Assembly (NCBI RefSeq): GCF_003813775.1
Contig: NZ_RPDH01000002.1
Location: 2,418,001-2,482,000 of the forward strand
Length of the DNA: 64,000 bases
Direction of reading: 5' to 3'
Source: Chitinophaga lutea
GTDB taxonomy: Bacteria > Bacteroidota > Bacteroidia > Chitinophagales > Chitinophagaceae
Below are positions 51,526 to 61,210 of this stretch, piece by piece; the first letter of the stretch is position 1, and every line of letters begins with the position of its first letter. The notes beneath the pieces were generated by a model. The model ran no database searches. It had not been told where the DNA came from and saw only the letters and a program-made list of their open reading frames with translations. Both the position numbers and the translations under genes were made by a program.

Positions 51526-52962
51526 TCAGGGGAAGATGCCCAGCTGCTCGTAAGCGGCGCCCACCTTGTCGATGGCGCAAACGTAAGCCGCCGTGCGCAT
51601 ATCCTTGATCTTTTTATGTTCCAGTGATTTTTCGCGCACCTCGTGCAGCGCGGTGATCATGGTTTCTTCCAGGCCGGAATACACCAGGTCCACCTCATCG
51701 GCGCCGTGTGCGATGAATTTCCTTTCTTTTTCGGATACCTTTTTACCGGTCAGTTCTTCGATCTGGCCGAGGATGTGAATGTTCATGTTCTCGTCGAACC
51801 GTTTGCCGAGGCGGCCATAACGCACGTGGCTGAGGTTTTTCAGCCATTCGAAGTACGATACGGTTACACCACCCGCGTTCAGGAACATATCCGGCACCAC
51901 GATCACGCCTTTTTTAGCGAGGATGTCGTCTGCTTCCGGGGTCAGCGGGCCGTTGGCCGCTTCACCGATGATCTTGGCTTTGATGCGGGGCGCGTTCTCT
52001 TCGTGAATCACGTTTTCGAGCGCGGCGGGAATGAGGATGTCGCATTCCAGTTCCAGGCCGTCTGTATTTTTCTTCAGGTTTTTGGAACCGGGGAAACCTG
52101 CGATGGAGCCGGTTTCGTTGCGGTATTTGAGCACCGCGTCCGGATCGAGGCCTTTGGAATTATAGATGGCGCCATCCCACTCGATCAGGCAGATCACCTT
52201 GGCACCCGCTTCGTGAAAGTATTTGGCGGCGTGGTAGCCCACGTTGCCCATCCCCTGCACGATCACGGTTTTGCCTTCCAGGCCGGGCTCCAGGCCGATG
52301 CGTTTCATATCTTCCTTCACATGGCACAGCTCGCGCAGACCGTAAAACACGCCAAGGCCGGTTGCTTCCTTGCGGCCGCGTACGCCGCCCTGGGATACGG
52401 GTTTGCCGGTTACGCAGCCGTAACCGTCGATTTCACCGGGCCGGAGGCTCATGTACGTATCGAGGATCCAGCTCATTTCACGTTCGCCGGTACCATAGTC
52501 GGGGGCAGGAACGTCGATGCCGGGACCGATAAAGTTCTTTTTCACCAGCTCAGCCGTGTAACGGCGGGTAATATTTTCGAGCTGAAAGGGGCTGTAGTTG
52601 CGGGGATTGATCTTGATGCCGCCTTTGGCGCCGCCGAAAGGCACGTTTACGATGGCGCATTTGTAGGTCATCAGGGCTGCCAGGGCCATCACCTCGTCCT
52701 GGTTCACTTCTTCACTGAAGCGGATACCGCCTTTACAGGGCAACTTGTGATGGGAGTGCTGTACCCGGTACGCCTCGATCACCTCGATCTGGTCTCCCAC
52801 CCGTACGGGGAATTTTATACGGTACACTGCGTTACAGGCTTTGATCTGCTCCAGTATCCCGTTTTCCCATTTGGTGAATTGCGCAGCCTTGTCGAAACTC
52901 ATTTCCACACTGTGGAAAAAGTTATAGTGCTGTTCTTGCGTCAGCGCTTTTGCTTTAGCCAT
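51526..52962 (-). CDS. gdhA: Glutamate dehydrogenase (Glu/Leu/Phe/Val family)
   Basis: A 478-residue NAD(P)-dependent dehydrogenase that interconverts glutamate and 2-oxoglutarate plus ammonia. The active-site Lys is in KLPCKGGIRFSEEVNQDEV, VNVPFGGAKGGIKINPR follows, and the Rossmann part is TVIVQGMGNVGYHAAKYFHE. It is longer than the bacterial hexameric NADP enzyme, with an N-terminal extension (about 35) and a distinct C-terminus, resembling the NAD-type group. Monocistronic. Confidence 0.92.
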   Translation of the reverse strand: MAKAKALTQEQHYNFFHSVEMSFDKAAQFTKWENGILEQIKACNAVYRIKFPVRVGDQIEVIEAYRVQHSHHKLPCKGGIRFSEEVNQDEVMALAALMTYKCAIVNVPFGGAKGGIKINPRNYSPFQLENITRRYTAELVKKNFIGPGIDVPAPDYGTGEREMSWILDTYMSLRPGEIDGYGCVTGKPVSQGGVRGRKEATGLGVFYGLRELCHVKEDMKRIGLEPGLEGKTVIVQGMGNVGYHAAKYFHEAGAKVICLIEWDGAIYNSKGLDPDAVLKYRNETGSIAGFPGSKNLKKNTDGLELECDILIPAALENVIHEENAPRIKAKIIGEAANGPLTPEADDILAKKGVIVVPDMFLNAGGVTVSYFEWLKNLSHVRYGRLGKRFDENMNIHILGQIEELTGKKVSEKERKFIAHGADEVDLVYSGLEETMITALHEVREKSLEHKKIKDMRTAAYVCAIDKVGAAYEQLGIFP

Positions 52963-53031
52963 AAAAAACGGTTTAGATATGTTGTTTGGTGTTTTGGTGC
53001 TTTGTTGTAAGGGGCTGGCTATGGCTTCGCT

Positions 53032-53286
53032 TTATTCTTTTTCCAGTTTGGTAAGCCGGCGATCCAGCCTTACCAGATATAACACGATACAAATGAAAAT
53101 GATGACCAGGATGCCTACGGCCACGTAAATTTTTGAATCGCTCCTGAAAAACTCGTTCACAGGGCCGGTTTCCGTATTCTGCTGCTGGGAGGCTTCGGAA
53201 ATCACACGGGTGGTATCCTGCCCTAATACGGTGGTACAGAGAAACATCAGGCCGGCAAATAATAATAAGCCAAGTCGGTTAGCCAT
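53032..53286 (-). CDS. CcmD-like small haem-exporter protein
   Basis: An 84-residue membrane protein: a signal-like N-terminus (1-22), a polar segment, one transmembrane helix (about 53-71, IYVAVGILVIIFICIVLYLV) and a charged C-terminus RLDRRLTKLEKE, the typical CcmD tail. Overlaps the ccmC stop by eight bases. It stabilises the CcmABC haem-transfer complex. Confidence 0.8.
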   Translation of the reverse strand: MANRLGLLLFAGLMFLCTTVLGQDTTRVISEASQQQNTETGPVNEFFRSDSKIYVAVGILVIIFICIVLYLVRLDRRLTKLEKE

Positions 53287-53944
53287 GAAGAATATTTTTT
53301 AATGCTAATCTTTTATAACGGTTTCTTAAGGTATAGATCCAGATGCCCAGCAGGGTCCACCCGATAAATGCGGGCCACAGCACCATTTTGATGGTGCCGG
53401 CAGTGTCCTGCGAACTGAAACCCGGGCTGCTGGCGCTGCCGGGGTGGAGCGATTCCACCATTCTCGGGATGATATACGTCAGCGGAACGAGCAGGGCAAA
53501 GGCGAATACGTTGAAAATGGCGGATACGCGGGCGCGTTTGTCAAGATCGGTAAACGACAGGCGCAGTACGAGGTAAGCCATGTAAATGGAAAGGGCGATG
53601 GCCGTGGTCATCTGCTTGGGATCGTTGACGATGGTGCCGCCCCAGGTGTAGGTGCTCCACAACATCCCGGTGAGGAAGCCCATCACCCCGAACAATACCC
53701 CCACGCTGGCGGAGCTCGATGCCCGGATGTCGCGCCGGAGGTCGTTGGTAGACAGGTACCAGATGGAATTCACGACGGAAATGGAAAAGAGCGTGTACAT
53801 GCTCATCCACATGGGCAAGTGAAAGAAAATGCTGCGGGCTGCCTGCTGGTTATTGCCGATAGAAGGCACTTTGATTAAAAAACCGCCGATGATAACATAC
53901 AGCAGCAACACGACCGCCAGAATTTTCCACCAATGTTTAGCCAT
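53279..53944 (-). CDS. ccmC: Cytochrome c biogenesis haem exporter protein CcmC
   Basis: A 221-residue, six-helix inner-membrane protein. The tryptophan-rich haem-binding segment is reduced but recognisable (GMLWSTYTWGGTIVNDPKQM), with conserved histidines in FFHLPMWMSM and near VESLHPGS. ATG at 53944 (MAKHWWKIL) is chosen because the upstream frame lacks a credible start. Part of ccmB-ccmC-ccmD on the minus strand. Confidence 0.9.
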   Translation of the reverse strand: MAKHWWKILAVVLLLYVIIGGFLIKVPSIGNNQQAARSIFFHLPMWMSMYTLFSISVVNSIWYLSTNDLRRDIRASSSASVGVLFGVMGFLTGMLWSTYTWGGTIVNDPKQMTTAIALSIYMAYLVLRLSFTDLDKRARVSAIFNVFAFALLVPLTYIIPRMVESLHPGSASSPGFSSQDTAGTIKMVLWPAFIGWTLLGIWIYTLRNRYKRLALKNILHG

Positions 53945-54088
53945 GGTTCTAAAGAAATATGTGGTGGCAAACCTACAGGTTTTAGCGCTAATAGCAAAGC
54001 GAAAAAGGGATTTTGATGTTTCGCGCAAAGGCGGGCTTATCCTTGAAAAACCGTTACCGGCGGGCGGGATTTGTTGAAAATTGTATGG

Positions 54089-54751
54089 CTATTCTTTCCA
54101 CAGGTAGGGAAAAAGAATCAGCGCCAGAGCAATCACCAGCACGTCCATCCCCCCCAGCAGCAGAAACATGCCGGGCAGGCCGGGCTGCACTACCGGGATA
54201 AATGCGCTGCGGGAAATATTGGCCAGCAGCATCAGGATGGGCATGATGAGCGGGAAACCCATGATGGCCATCAGCGCAGCATTCTGGCTCGCCTGCGCCG
54301 CAATGGCCGCCAGCATGGTAAACAGCAGCGAAAGGCTGACGCCGCCCAGCGCCACCACGCCCAGGAAATAGAGCGGGTGAATAAGCGGGTTACCCAGGAA
54401 AATGATACAGCAGATGTACGACACGAGGCTCATGCCCGTCATCAGCAACACGTTGTAAATCAGCTTGGCCGTAATGAAATAACGGGGATGAACCAACGAA
54501 TAATAATAAAGCAGGCGCCCGCGGCTTTCCTGCAGGAAACTCTTGGCCACGGCATTGACACACACGAAGAGCTGCACCACCCAGAACAGGGCGTTCCAGA
54601 TTTTTTCCTCCGGCTCCCCCACCATGAGATTGATCACGAAAACAGTGGAAAACACGTACAGCAGGATGCCGAACAGGGCATGCCGCTGCCGCCATTCCAG
54701 CAGCATGTCTTTTTTAACCAGGGCGATAATTTGGGTAAGAGCACTTTTCAC
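54089..54751 (-). CDS. ccmB: Haem exporter protein CcmB
   Basis: A roughly 220-residue six-helix membrane protein of the CcmB family (ALVKKDMLLEWRQRHALFGI at the start; GGVSLSLLFTMLAAIAAQAS later). It partners with CcmA (not in this window) and CcmC for haem delivery to apocytochromes c. The start is uncertain: GTG at 54751 (VKSALTQIIALVKK) fits the family, TTG at 54778 is an alternative. The gap to ccmC is about 140 bases. Confidence 0.88.
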   Translation of the reverse strand: MKSALTQIIALVKKDMLLEWRQRHALFGILLYVFSTVFVINLMVGEPEEKIWNALFWVVQLFVCVNAVAKSFLQESRGRLLYYYSLVHPRYFITAKLIYNVLLMTGMSLVSYICCIIFLGNPLIHPLYFLGVVALGGVSLSLLFTMLAAIAAQASQNAALMAIMGFPLIMPILMLLANISRSAFIPVVQPGLPGMFLLLGGMDVLVIALALILFPYLWKE

Positions 54752-54817
54752 GTCGGCAAAGATAACCTCGTTTGGCAAATTCTAAATCCCTTAACTTTAA
54801 GCCCCTTATATTCGAGT

Positions 54818-56308
54818 ATGCAAAAAATCGTAGTAGCCAACCGTGGGGAGATCGCCCTCCGGGTCATGCGTTCCGCCAGGGAGATGGGTATCGCCACCGT
54901 AGCCGTGTATTCCGAAGCAGACAGGAACATGCCCTTTGTGCAGTATGCAGATGAAGCTGTTTGTATCGGGCCGGCCCCCAGCAACCAGAGTTACCTGCTG
55001 GGCGACAAAATTATTGCAGCGGCCAAAAGCACCGGCGCCGATGCCGTGCATCCCGGCTACGGCTTCCTCAGCGAAAACGCAGGGTTTGCACAGGCGGTGA
55101 AAGATGCGGGACTGATATTCATCGGCCCCTCCCCCGCCGCCATCGAAGTGATGGGCAGCAAACTCGCCGCCAAACAGGCCGCGCAAAGCTACGGCGTACC
55201 GATGGTGCCCGGCACCGAAACGCCGCTGCGCAGCCTCGAAGAGGCCCGCGAAGTGGTGAAGAAGACAGGTTTCCCCATTCTCATCAAGGCTTCGGCCGGG
55301 GGGGGCGGCAAAGGCATGCGCGTGGTGGAAAAAGAAGCGGAACTGGCAGAACAGATACGCCTGGCCAAAAGCGAGGCCCTGAGCGCCTTTGGCGACGACG
55401 CCGTTTTTATCGAAAAATACGTGGCCGCGCCGCGCCACATTGAAATACAGGTGCTGGGCGACCAGCACGGGCATTGTATCTACCTTTTCGAGCGCGAATG
55501 CTCCATACAGCGCCGTCACCAGAAACTGATCGAAGAAGCGCCCTCCTCCGTGCTCACGCCCGCCATCCGCGAGGCGATGGGCAAATGCGCGGTGGATGTG
55601 GCCCGGGCCTGTAACTATTACGGCGCCGGTACGGTGGAGTTCCTGGTCGACGAACAGCTGAATTTTTATTTCCTCGAAATGAACACCCGCCTGCAGGTGG
55701 AGCACCCCGTTACGGAAATGATCACCGGCCTCGACCTGGTGAAAGAACAGATCCGTATTGCGCGCGGGGAGACGCTTTCCATCACGCAGGAACAACTCCG
55801 CATCAACGGCCACGCCATCGAACTGCGCATCTGCGCCGAAGACCCGGCCAATAACTTTTTACCCGATACCGGCCGGCTCGACACCTACATCCGCCCCCAG
55901 GGATACGGCGTACGGGTAGATGATGGCTACGAACAGGGCATGGATATCCCCATCTATTATGATCCGATGATCGCCAAACTCATCGCCTGGGGCGCCGACC
56001 GCGAAGAAGCACGGCTCCGGCTGCTCCGCGCCATCGACGAATACCGCGTAACCGGCATCCGCACCACATTGCCCTTCGGCAAATGGGCCCTGCAGCAACC
56101 GGCTTTTATCAGCGGGCAGTTCGACACCAACTTCATCGGCAAATATTTCCAGCCGCAACACCTCGAAGGGCACGATACGGCGGCGGAACAGGCCGCAGCC
56201 ATCCTGGCCGCCCAACTGTGGCAGCAACTGGCAGCGCCCAAAACAGCCGTTACGACCGCAGCGGCAGGCAATCACTCCAACTGGAAAAAACGGAAAACGA
56301 GAAGATAG
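54818..56308 (+). CDS. accC: Biotin carboxylase subunit of acetyl-/propionyl-CoA carboxylase
   Basis: A 496-residue ATP-grasp enzyme that carboxylates biotin. MQKIVVANRGEIALRVMRSA at the start, PGYGFLSENAGFA, glycine loop GGGGKGMRVV, FLEMNTRLQVEHPVTE and HAIELRICAEDP are all present. The frame is open far upstream, but the ATG at 54818 gives the family start. About 45 residues longer than AccC, with an Ala-rich, basic end (NHSNWKKRKTRR). There is no biotin carrier gene adjacent, so it could serve acetyl-CoA or propionyl-CoA carboxylase. Confidence 0.93.
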   Translation: MQKIVVANRGEIALRVMRSAREMGIATVAVYSEADRNMPFVQYADEAVCIGPAPSNQSYLLGDKIIAAAKSTGADAVHPGYGFLSENAGFAQAVKDAGLIFIGPSPAAIEVMGSKLAAKQAAQSYGVPMVPGTETPLRSLEEAREVVKKTGFPILIKASAGGGGKGMRVVEKEAELAEQIRLAKSEALSAFGDDAVFIEKYVAAPRHIEIQVLGDQHGHCIYLFERECSIQRRHQKLIEEAPSSVLTPAIREAMGKCAVDVARACNYYGAGTVEFLVDEQLNFYFLEMNTRLQVEHPVTEMITGLDLVKEQIRIARGETLSITQEQLRINGHAIELRICAEDPANNFLPDTGRLDTYIRPQGYGVRVDDGYEQGMDIPIYYDPMIAKLIAWGADREEARLRLLRAIDEYRVTGIRTTLPFGKWALQQPAFISGQFDTNFIGKYFQPQHLEGHDTAAEQAAAILAAQLWQQLAAPKTAVTTAAAGNHSNWKKRKTRR

Positions 56309-56378
56309 ACAGCGTTTTGAGGGTCACAGCAGGCCTGTTCCCGGGTTACAAGGGCTCCGGCATGGTCAGAAACACCTG

Positions 56379-56858
56379 TCAGGGCTCGATCTTTACCTTA
56401 AACGTAAATTTCTTCTGGGTCACATAACTAAAGCACACCACCAGGATAGTGGTAAGGATTTTCGCGATCGTGGGGTAAAAGTGACAATACTCCACAAACA
56501 CCTTCATAAAGATGTAGTTAAACAACAGGCACACCCCTACGAGTATAAAATACCGGATGAGCTGCACGCGCCCGCGAAGGTTAGATTCGGAAAATACAAT
56601 GTATTTGTTCAGCAGAAAGCCGGTGGGGAAACTCACAAAAAACGCCATCAGCACGGCGGCAATGTGCGGGCTGACCGTGATGAACGGCAGGTGCACCATT
56701 TCTTTTTGCAGGATAAAATTATAACTGATGAAAAAGAGGAAAATGTCGAGCAGCGTATTTCCACCCCCGCAGGCCAGGTAACGGAAAGTCTGGAAGGGCA
56801 TTATTTTCGCAAAAGGTTTGTAAAAAAATGCCAGGATATCGAGAATCAGCTGCTTCAT
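56379..56858 (-). CDS. GtrA-family membrane protein
   Basis: A 159-residue protein with four predicted transmembrane helices and the family marks FRYLACGGGNTLLDI and FTGFLLNKYIVFSE-like sequence (SFPTGFLLNKYIVFSES). GtrA proteins move or flip lipid-linked sugars in envelope polysaccharide synthesis. Monocistronic by spacing. Confidence 0.88.
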   Translation of the reverse strand: MKQLILDILAFFYKPFAKIMPFQTFRYLACGGGNTLLDIFLFFISYNFILQKEMVHLPFITVSPHIAAVLMAFFVSFPTGFLLNKYIVFSESNLRGRVQLIRYFILVGVCLLFNYIFMKVFVEYCHFYPTIAKILTTILVVCFSYVTQKKFTFKVKIEP

Positions 56859-56933
56859 CTTAAAAACGCGGCAAAGCTACGAATGAATTATTAATGTAAG
56901 GCGTTAAAAACCGATTTTAACATTCCTGCAACC

Positions 56934-57503
56934 CTATGGTACGTTGTGGTAGCAATACCGGCAACGCGGCTCGTAGAGATCCTTTTCACCGAGCAACACG
57001 GTGCTTTTGTCGCTGCTTTTGCGAAAGGAATGGGTAGCGATGTTGCCACATTGCACACAAATGGCATGTAGCTTTGTGATGTATTCCGCCTGAGCCAGCA
57101 GATCCGGTATCGGACCGAAAGGCTGCCCCTGGTAGGTCATATCCAGTCCCGCCACAATCACCCTGATGCCGGTCTGCGCCAGCTGGTCGCACACATTGGG
57201 CAGTTCCAGATCAAAAAACTGGGCCTCATCGATGCCCACTACATCCACCCCCTGCCCCAACAACAATATCTGCTGGGAACTTTCCACCGGCGTGGAGAGA
57301 ATCTTTGACTCATCATGCGACACGATATTCTGTTCATCATACCGCGTATCCATCGCGGGTTTGAATATTTCCACCGACAGGTTGGCGATGCGCGCCCGTT
57401 TCAGCCTGCGGATAAGTTCTTCCGTTTTCCCGGAAAACATCGAGCCGCAGATCACTTCTATCCATCCCCGCCGACCTCCTGTAAGAGAAGGTTCAATAAA
57501 CAT
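56934..57503 (-). CDS. tdk: Thymidine kinase
   Basis: A 189-residue type II thymidine kinase. Walker [24 protein letters not shown] (Walker B with catalytic Glu), [13 protein letters not shown], and zinc-site cysteines CVQCGN and CRYCYH near the C-terminus. Salvages thymidine to dTMP. Normal length. Confidence 0.96.
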   Translation of the reverse strand: MFIEPSLTGGRRGWIEVICGSMFSGKTEELIRRLKRARIANLSVEIFKPAMDTRYDEQNIVSHDESKILSTPVESSQQILLLGQGVDVVGIDEAQFFDLELPNVCDQLAQTGIRVIVAGLDMTYQGQPFGPIPDLLAQAEYITKLHAICVQCGNIATHSFRKSSDKSTVLLGEKDLYEPRCRYCYHNVP

Positions 57504-57592
57504 ATTATAGTATTTTGATTACTAAGTGGTTAAAAAAGTATAACTTAGTGCAATTAAAATAATTTCCATCAGATGGCGTTAACAATTAAGGC

Positions 57593-58378
57593 ATGGAAAA
57601 AATAAATGCATTAATTGACAAACTGCAGGAGTTAAAAAATACGAATGCAGGTTTGCAAACCATATCCTACTACACGCAGTTGCTGCAGGCGGAAATTCTC
57701 CACCAGCGCAATATGCAGAAACAGCAGGAGCTCCGGGGCAACGGACACGTCGCGGTGATTATGCCCGCGCATACACCCGTACTCGAAAAGCCGGCCCCGC
57801 CGGTTTATCAGGCGCCGCCTCAGGAAAAGGTTACACCGCCGGCTTACCAGCCGCCAACACCTGCCCCCACGCAGGAAACGCCTGCACCGGAAAAAACACC
57901 GCCGCCCGCTGAAAAAACGCAGCCTGCCGCCAACGGCAACGGTTATGCGCCGGACCGGGTGCCGGTGAAAGAAAAACCGGTAGCGGCCACCCTCTTCGAC
58001 CCTCCCCCGCAACAAAAAAATACCGATAACGGCAATATCCGCCAGGAACTCAACGAACTGGTGGGCAAACTTTCGCCTTCGCTCAATGATTCCCTCCGTT
58101 CCTCCGGTAAAGTGGAAGTAGGCGAAAAGCTAAGCGGAATGGGCGTTCACGACCTGAAAAGCGCCATCGGCATCAACGATAAATTCCAGTTTATCCAGGA
58201 GCTCTTCCGTGGCGATAAAACCATGTACGAACGCTCCATTAAAACCATCAACGAAAGCACCTCCCTGCAGGAAGCCGAGTACTGGATCGAACGTGAACTG
58301 AAAATCAAGCTGGGCTGGAACGAAAACGACCAGCTGGTGAAACACTTCTATTCACTGGTGAGGAAAAGGTTTTCCTGA
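57593..58378 (+). CDS. Conserved-looking hypothetical protein with Pro-rich linker
   Basis: A 261-residue cytoplasmic protein. The N-terminal helix (about 1-45, EKINALIDKLQELKNTNAGL) and a C-terminal domain (about 145-260, ELNELVGKLSPSLNDSLRSS through FYSLVRKRFS) are joined by a Pro/Ala/Lys linker of 90 residues (PTPAPTQETPAPEKTPPP). No signal peptide. The arrangement suggests two interaction modules on a flexible tether. I know no function for it. Confidence 0.78.
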   Translation: MEKINALIDKLQELKNTNAGLQTISYYTQLLQAEILHQRNMQKQQELRGNGHVAVIMPAHTPVLEKPAPPVYQAPPQEKVTPPAYQPPTPAPTQETPAPEKTPPPAEKTQPAANGNGYAPDRVPVKEKPVAATLFDPPPQQKNTDNGNIRQELNELVGKLSPSLNDSLRSSGKVEVGEKLSGMGVHDLKSAIGINDKFQFIQELFRGDKTMYERSIKTINESTSLQEAEYWIERELKIKLGWNENDQLVKHFYSLVRKRFS

Positions 58379-58390
58379 AAATGCGCTTCT

Positions 58391-58660
58391 TTAATTTAAC
58401 CGGGTTGAACGGGCTTATTTGCTCCTAGGAGATTTGTCTGCTGAAACCAATTAAACGGGTTTATCCCGCGGGAAGAACCTGTCTGCCAAAACCAACTGCA
58501 CCGGTCTGTCTCACTGAGAGCCCCGTCTGCCAGAACCAATTGCACCGATTTACCCCCAGAGGGCAACCAGTCTGCCGGGGCAAATTGCACCGGTTTGCCT
58601 CTGAAGGAGCCCCAGTCTAACCGGGCCAATTGAACAGGCCTATCTGAGGTGAGGCAGAAA
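58391..58660. repeat. 45-bp degenerate tandem repeat, about six units
   Basis: Units beginning GTCTG(C/A) start at 58436, 58481, 58525, 58570 and 58615, with a degraded unit before. Each contains CCAATTGCACCGGTTT-like sequence and a short GAGAGCCCC-like block that varies. The period is 15 codons, so the minus strand stays open (58396-58629) and encodes repeated KPVQF/W-type peptides, but this is best explained by the repeat itself. Confidence 0.75.
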
Positions 58661-58708
58661 AAACTAGCCTTTAAACCAGCTCTTCTGCCGGAAACGTCTC
58701 AACCGGCT

Positions 58709-59974
58709 TCACTTGCCGGAAAGAAACCCGTTCTCCCGGATATACCGCAAAATCTTCTCCGTAGCCCCCTGGTGCTCTTCCACAAACCGCCCGGTAATCT
58801 CCGTTATCTGCTGGTAATAGTACATGTCATTCAGCGCTGTGATATTCCGGTCGAGCGACGCCACATCGTTCACCACAATAGCAGCACGCAGCTGCACCAG
58901 CATCACCGCCTCGTTAAACTGCTGATACACAGGCCCGATGATCACTGGTTTGCCGTAGGTGGCGGGTTCCAGGATATTGTGAATCCCTTCTTTACCGAAT
59001 CCGCCGCCCACGTACGAGATACTGCTGTACCGGTACAACGCCGAGAGCATGCCCACATTATCGATGATCATCACCCTGCCACCGGCGCTTTCACCGGCCG
59101 CGAAGGCGGAATACAGCACCGCATCGGGGAACAGGCGGTGGATATCCCGGATGTGCCCCACGTCCGTTTCATGTGGCGCCAGGATCAGTTGCCGGCCGGC
59201 CGCCCCCCCGTTGTGCCACCATTCGGCCAGCAGTTTTTCGTCTTCGGGCCAGGTACTGCCCGCCACCAGCACTTTTGTGCCGGTAATGAACCGTTCGATA
59301 GCCGGCAGTGACACCGGCTGCAGGCGGAGCGCCCACACACGGTCGAACCGGGTGTCGCCGGCGATCGTTACCTGTTGAATACCAATGTTATGCAGCAGCG
59401 TGAGCGAGGTTTCGTTCTGTACGAACAGGTGGCGCATCTGCCGGAGCAGCTTCCTGAACAGGCCGCCATACCATTTGAAAAACACCTGGTTATCCCTGAA
59501 AATGCCGGAAATCAACAATACCGGCACTTTCCGGGCATATAACGCGGTCATATAATGATACCAGAACTCGTATTTGATGAAAATGGCCAGCTGCGGCTTT
59601 ACCGTCTCCATCCACCGGGCGGCGTTAGCGGCCGTGTCCAGCGGCAGGTAGCACACGTAATCCGCTCCCTTATAGTCTTTTCGCACTTCGTAGCCCGAAG
59701 GGGAAAAGAAGGTCAGCACGATGGCGTGGCCGGGATAGTCCTTTCTCAGGGCCTCCAGTACAGGCCTTCCCTGTTCGAACTCTCCCAGGGAAGCCGCATG
59801 TACCCAGATGACGGGCCCTTTCCCGCGCAGCGCCGCTTCGAGGCCGGGCCACGGGTTTTCGCGCCCCTTCAGCCACTGCTGCGCCTTTTGGTTCTTTCCC
59901 AGGGTTGCGGAAAGGGAAACTGCTGCCTTATAAAGACGGATGCCGGTATTATAAAGGAAAAACGATAAATCCAC
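58709..59974 (-). CDS. waaA: 3-deoxy-D-manno-octulosonic acid (Kdo) transferase
   Basis: A 421-residue glycosyltransferase (GT30) that adds Kdo to lipid A at the inner membrane. An N-terminal membrane-associated helix, then IWVHAASLGEFEQGRPVLEA with the catalytic Glu in the GEFEQ region, and FIKYEFWYHYM. The C-terminal half has VGGGFGKEGIHNILEPATYG with the GT-B nucleotide site. The start is a GTG at 59974 (no ATG nearby). Confidence 0.92.
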   Translation of the reverse strand: MDLSFFLYNTGIRLYKAAVSLSATLGKNQKAQQWLKGRENPWPGLEAALRGKGPVIWVHAASLGEFEQGRPVLEALRKDYPGHAIVLTFFSPSGYEVRKDYKGADYVCYLPLDTAANAARWMETVKPQLAIFIKYEFWYHYMTALYARKVPVLLISGIFRDNQVFFKWYGGLFRKLLRQMRHLFVQNETSLTLLHNIGIQQVTIAGDTRFDRVWALRLQPVSLPAIERFITGTKVLVAGSTWPEDEKLLAEWWHNGGAAGRQLILAPHETDVGHIRDIHRLFPDAVLYSAFAAGESAGGRVMIIDNVGMLSALYRYSSISYVGGGFGKEGIHNILEPATYGKPVIIGPVYQQFNEAVMLVQLRAAIVVNDVASLDRNITALNDMYYYQQITEITGRFVEEHQGATEKILRYIRENGFLSGK

Positions 59975-60043
59975 AGAATTGATACTTAACTCAATAAATC
60001 GAATATCTCACAAAGATAGTCCTACTGCCTAACTCAAAATTTG

Positions 60044-60051
60044 TAAATTTG
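60044..60051 (+). promoter_or_regulatory. Promoter box of the polysaccharide cluster
   Basis: TAAATTTG, an exact TAnnTTTG match, 24 bases before the aminotransferase ATG. It is likely the head of the 60076-64000 operon. Confidence 0.5.
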
Positions 60052-60075
60052 CGGACTCAAAAAAAGATACCCTTC

Positions 60076-61203
60076 ATGGTTCCTATTCAGATGGTGGATT
60101 TGAAACGCCAGTACAGCAAGATTAAACCGCAGGTTGATGCAGCCATCCAGGAAGTGCTGGAAAGTGCCGCCTTTATCAATGGCGCTCCCGTACAGCAGTT
60201 TGCCAAAGAGCTGGAGCAGTACCTGGGCAGCAAACATGTGATCAACTGCGCCAACGGCACCGACGCGCTGCAAATTGCCATGATGGCGCTGGGGCTGGAG
60301 CCGGGCGATGAAGTGATCACCCCTTCCTTTACTTTTATCGCTACCGCTGAAGTGATCGCGCTGCTCCGCCTGAAACCGGTTTTTGTTGATATTGACCCCC
60401 GGACCTACTGTATCGATCCGCAGGCAATCGAAAAGGCCATCACGCCCAAAACCAAAGCCATCGTGCCGGTACACCTGTACGGGCACAGCGCGGATATGGA
60501 AGCCATCATGGATATCGCCAATCGCCACAAGCTGTATGTCATCGAAGATAACGCCCAGGCCATCGGCAGTCACTACACGACAAAAAACGGCCTCACCAAA
60601 AAAGCCGGCACCTTCGGGCACATCGGCTGCACCTCCTTTTTCCCGTCCAAAAACCTGGGATGCTATGGAGACGGCGGCGCCATTTTTACAGACGACGATG
60701 CGATTGCCGCTAAAATCAGGATGGTCGCCAATCACGGTCAATCCCAACGCTATTATCACGATACGGTGGGCGTGAACAGCCGGCTCGACACCATGCAGGC
60801 GGTAGTGCTCCGCATCAAACTGCAATTGCTCGATGAATATATCACTGCCCGCCGCGCCGTGGCCCATGCATACACCAGCGCGTTCGCAGGCATCCCGCAG
60901 ATTATCGCTCCGTACGAAGCGCCCAACCAGCTGCACGTGTATCACCAGTATACCATGCAACTCGATGGTGCCGACCGCAACGAGCTACAGGCATTTCTGC
61001 AGGAAAAACAGGTGCCCTCGATGATATACTACCCTGTACCGGCGCACCGCCAGAAAATGTTCGAAGGCATGACGGACCTGAACCAGCACCTGCCCGTAAC
61101 AGACGCGCTTACCGGGAAAGTGATATCACTGCCTATTCATACCGAAATGGATCAAGACCAACTTTCGCACATTATAACTTCTGTTCAATCATTTTTAAAC
61201 TAA
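60076..61203 (+). CDS. DegT/DnrJ/EryC1/StrS sugar aminotransferase
   Basis: A 375-residue PLP enzyme that aminates a keto-sugar nucleotide. MVDLKRQYSKIKPQVDAAIQ start, GTDALQIAMMALGLEPGDEV, EDNAQAIGSHY and SFFPSKNLGCYGDGG with the PLP-binding Lys. ATG at 60076 chosen; MVDLKRQY five codons later is also usable. First gene of the sugar-nucleotide operon, seven bases before the next gene. Confidence 0.93.
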   Translation: MVPIQMVDLKRQYSKIKPQVDAAIQEVLESAAFINGAPVQQFAKELEQYLGSKHVINCANGTDALQIAMMALGLEPGDEVITPSFTFIATAEVIALLRLKPVFVDIDPRTYCIDPQAIEKAITPKTKAIVPVHLYGHSADMEAIMDIANRHKLYVIEDNAQAIGSHYTTKNGLTKKAGTFGHIGCTSFFPSKNLGCYGDGGAIFTDDDAIAAKIRMVANHGQSQRYYHDTVGVNSRLDTMQAVVLRIKLQLLDEYITARRAVAHAYTSAFAGIPQIIAPYEAPNQLHVYHQYTMQLDGADRNELQAFLQEKQVPSMIYYPVPAHRQKMFEGMTDLNQHLPVTDALTGKVISLPIHTEMDQDQLSHIITSVQSFLN

Positions 61204-61210
61204 GCCCCGC

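Noticed and set aside
58396..58629. 77-residue minus-strand frame with repeated KPVQ-type peptides
   Set aside because: Produced by the 45-base tandem repeat; no supporting signals.
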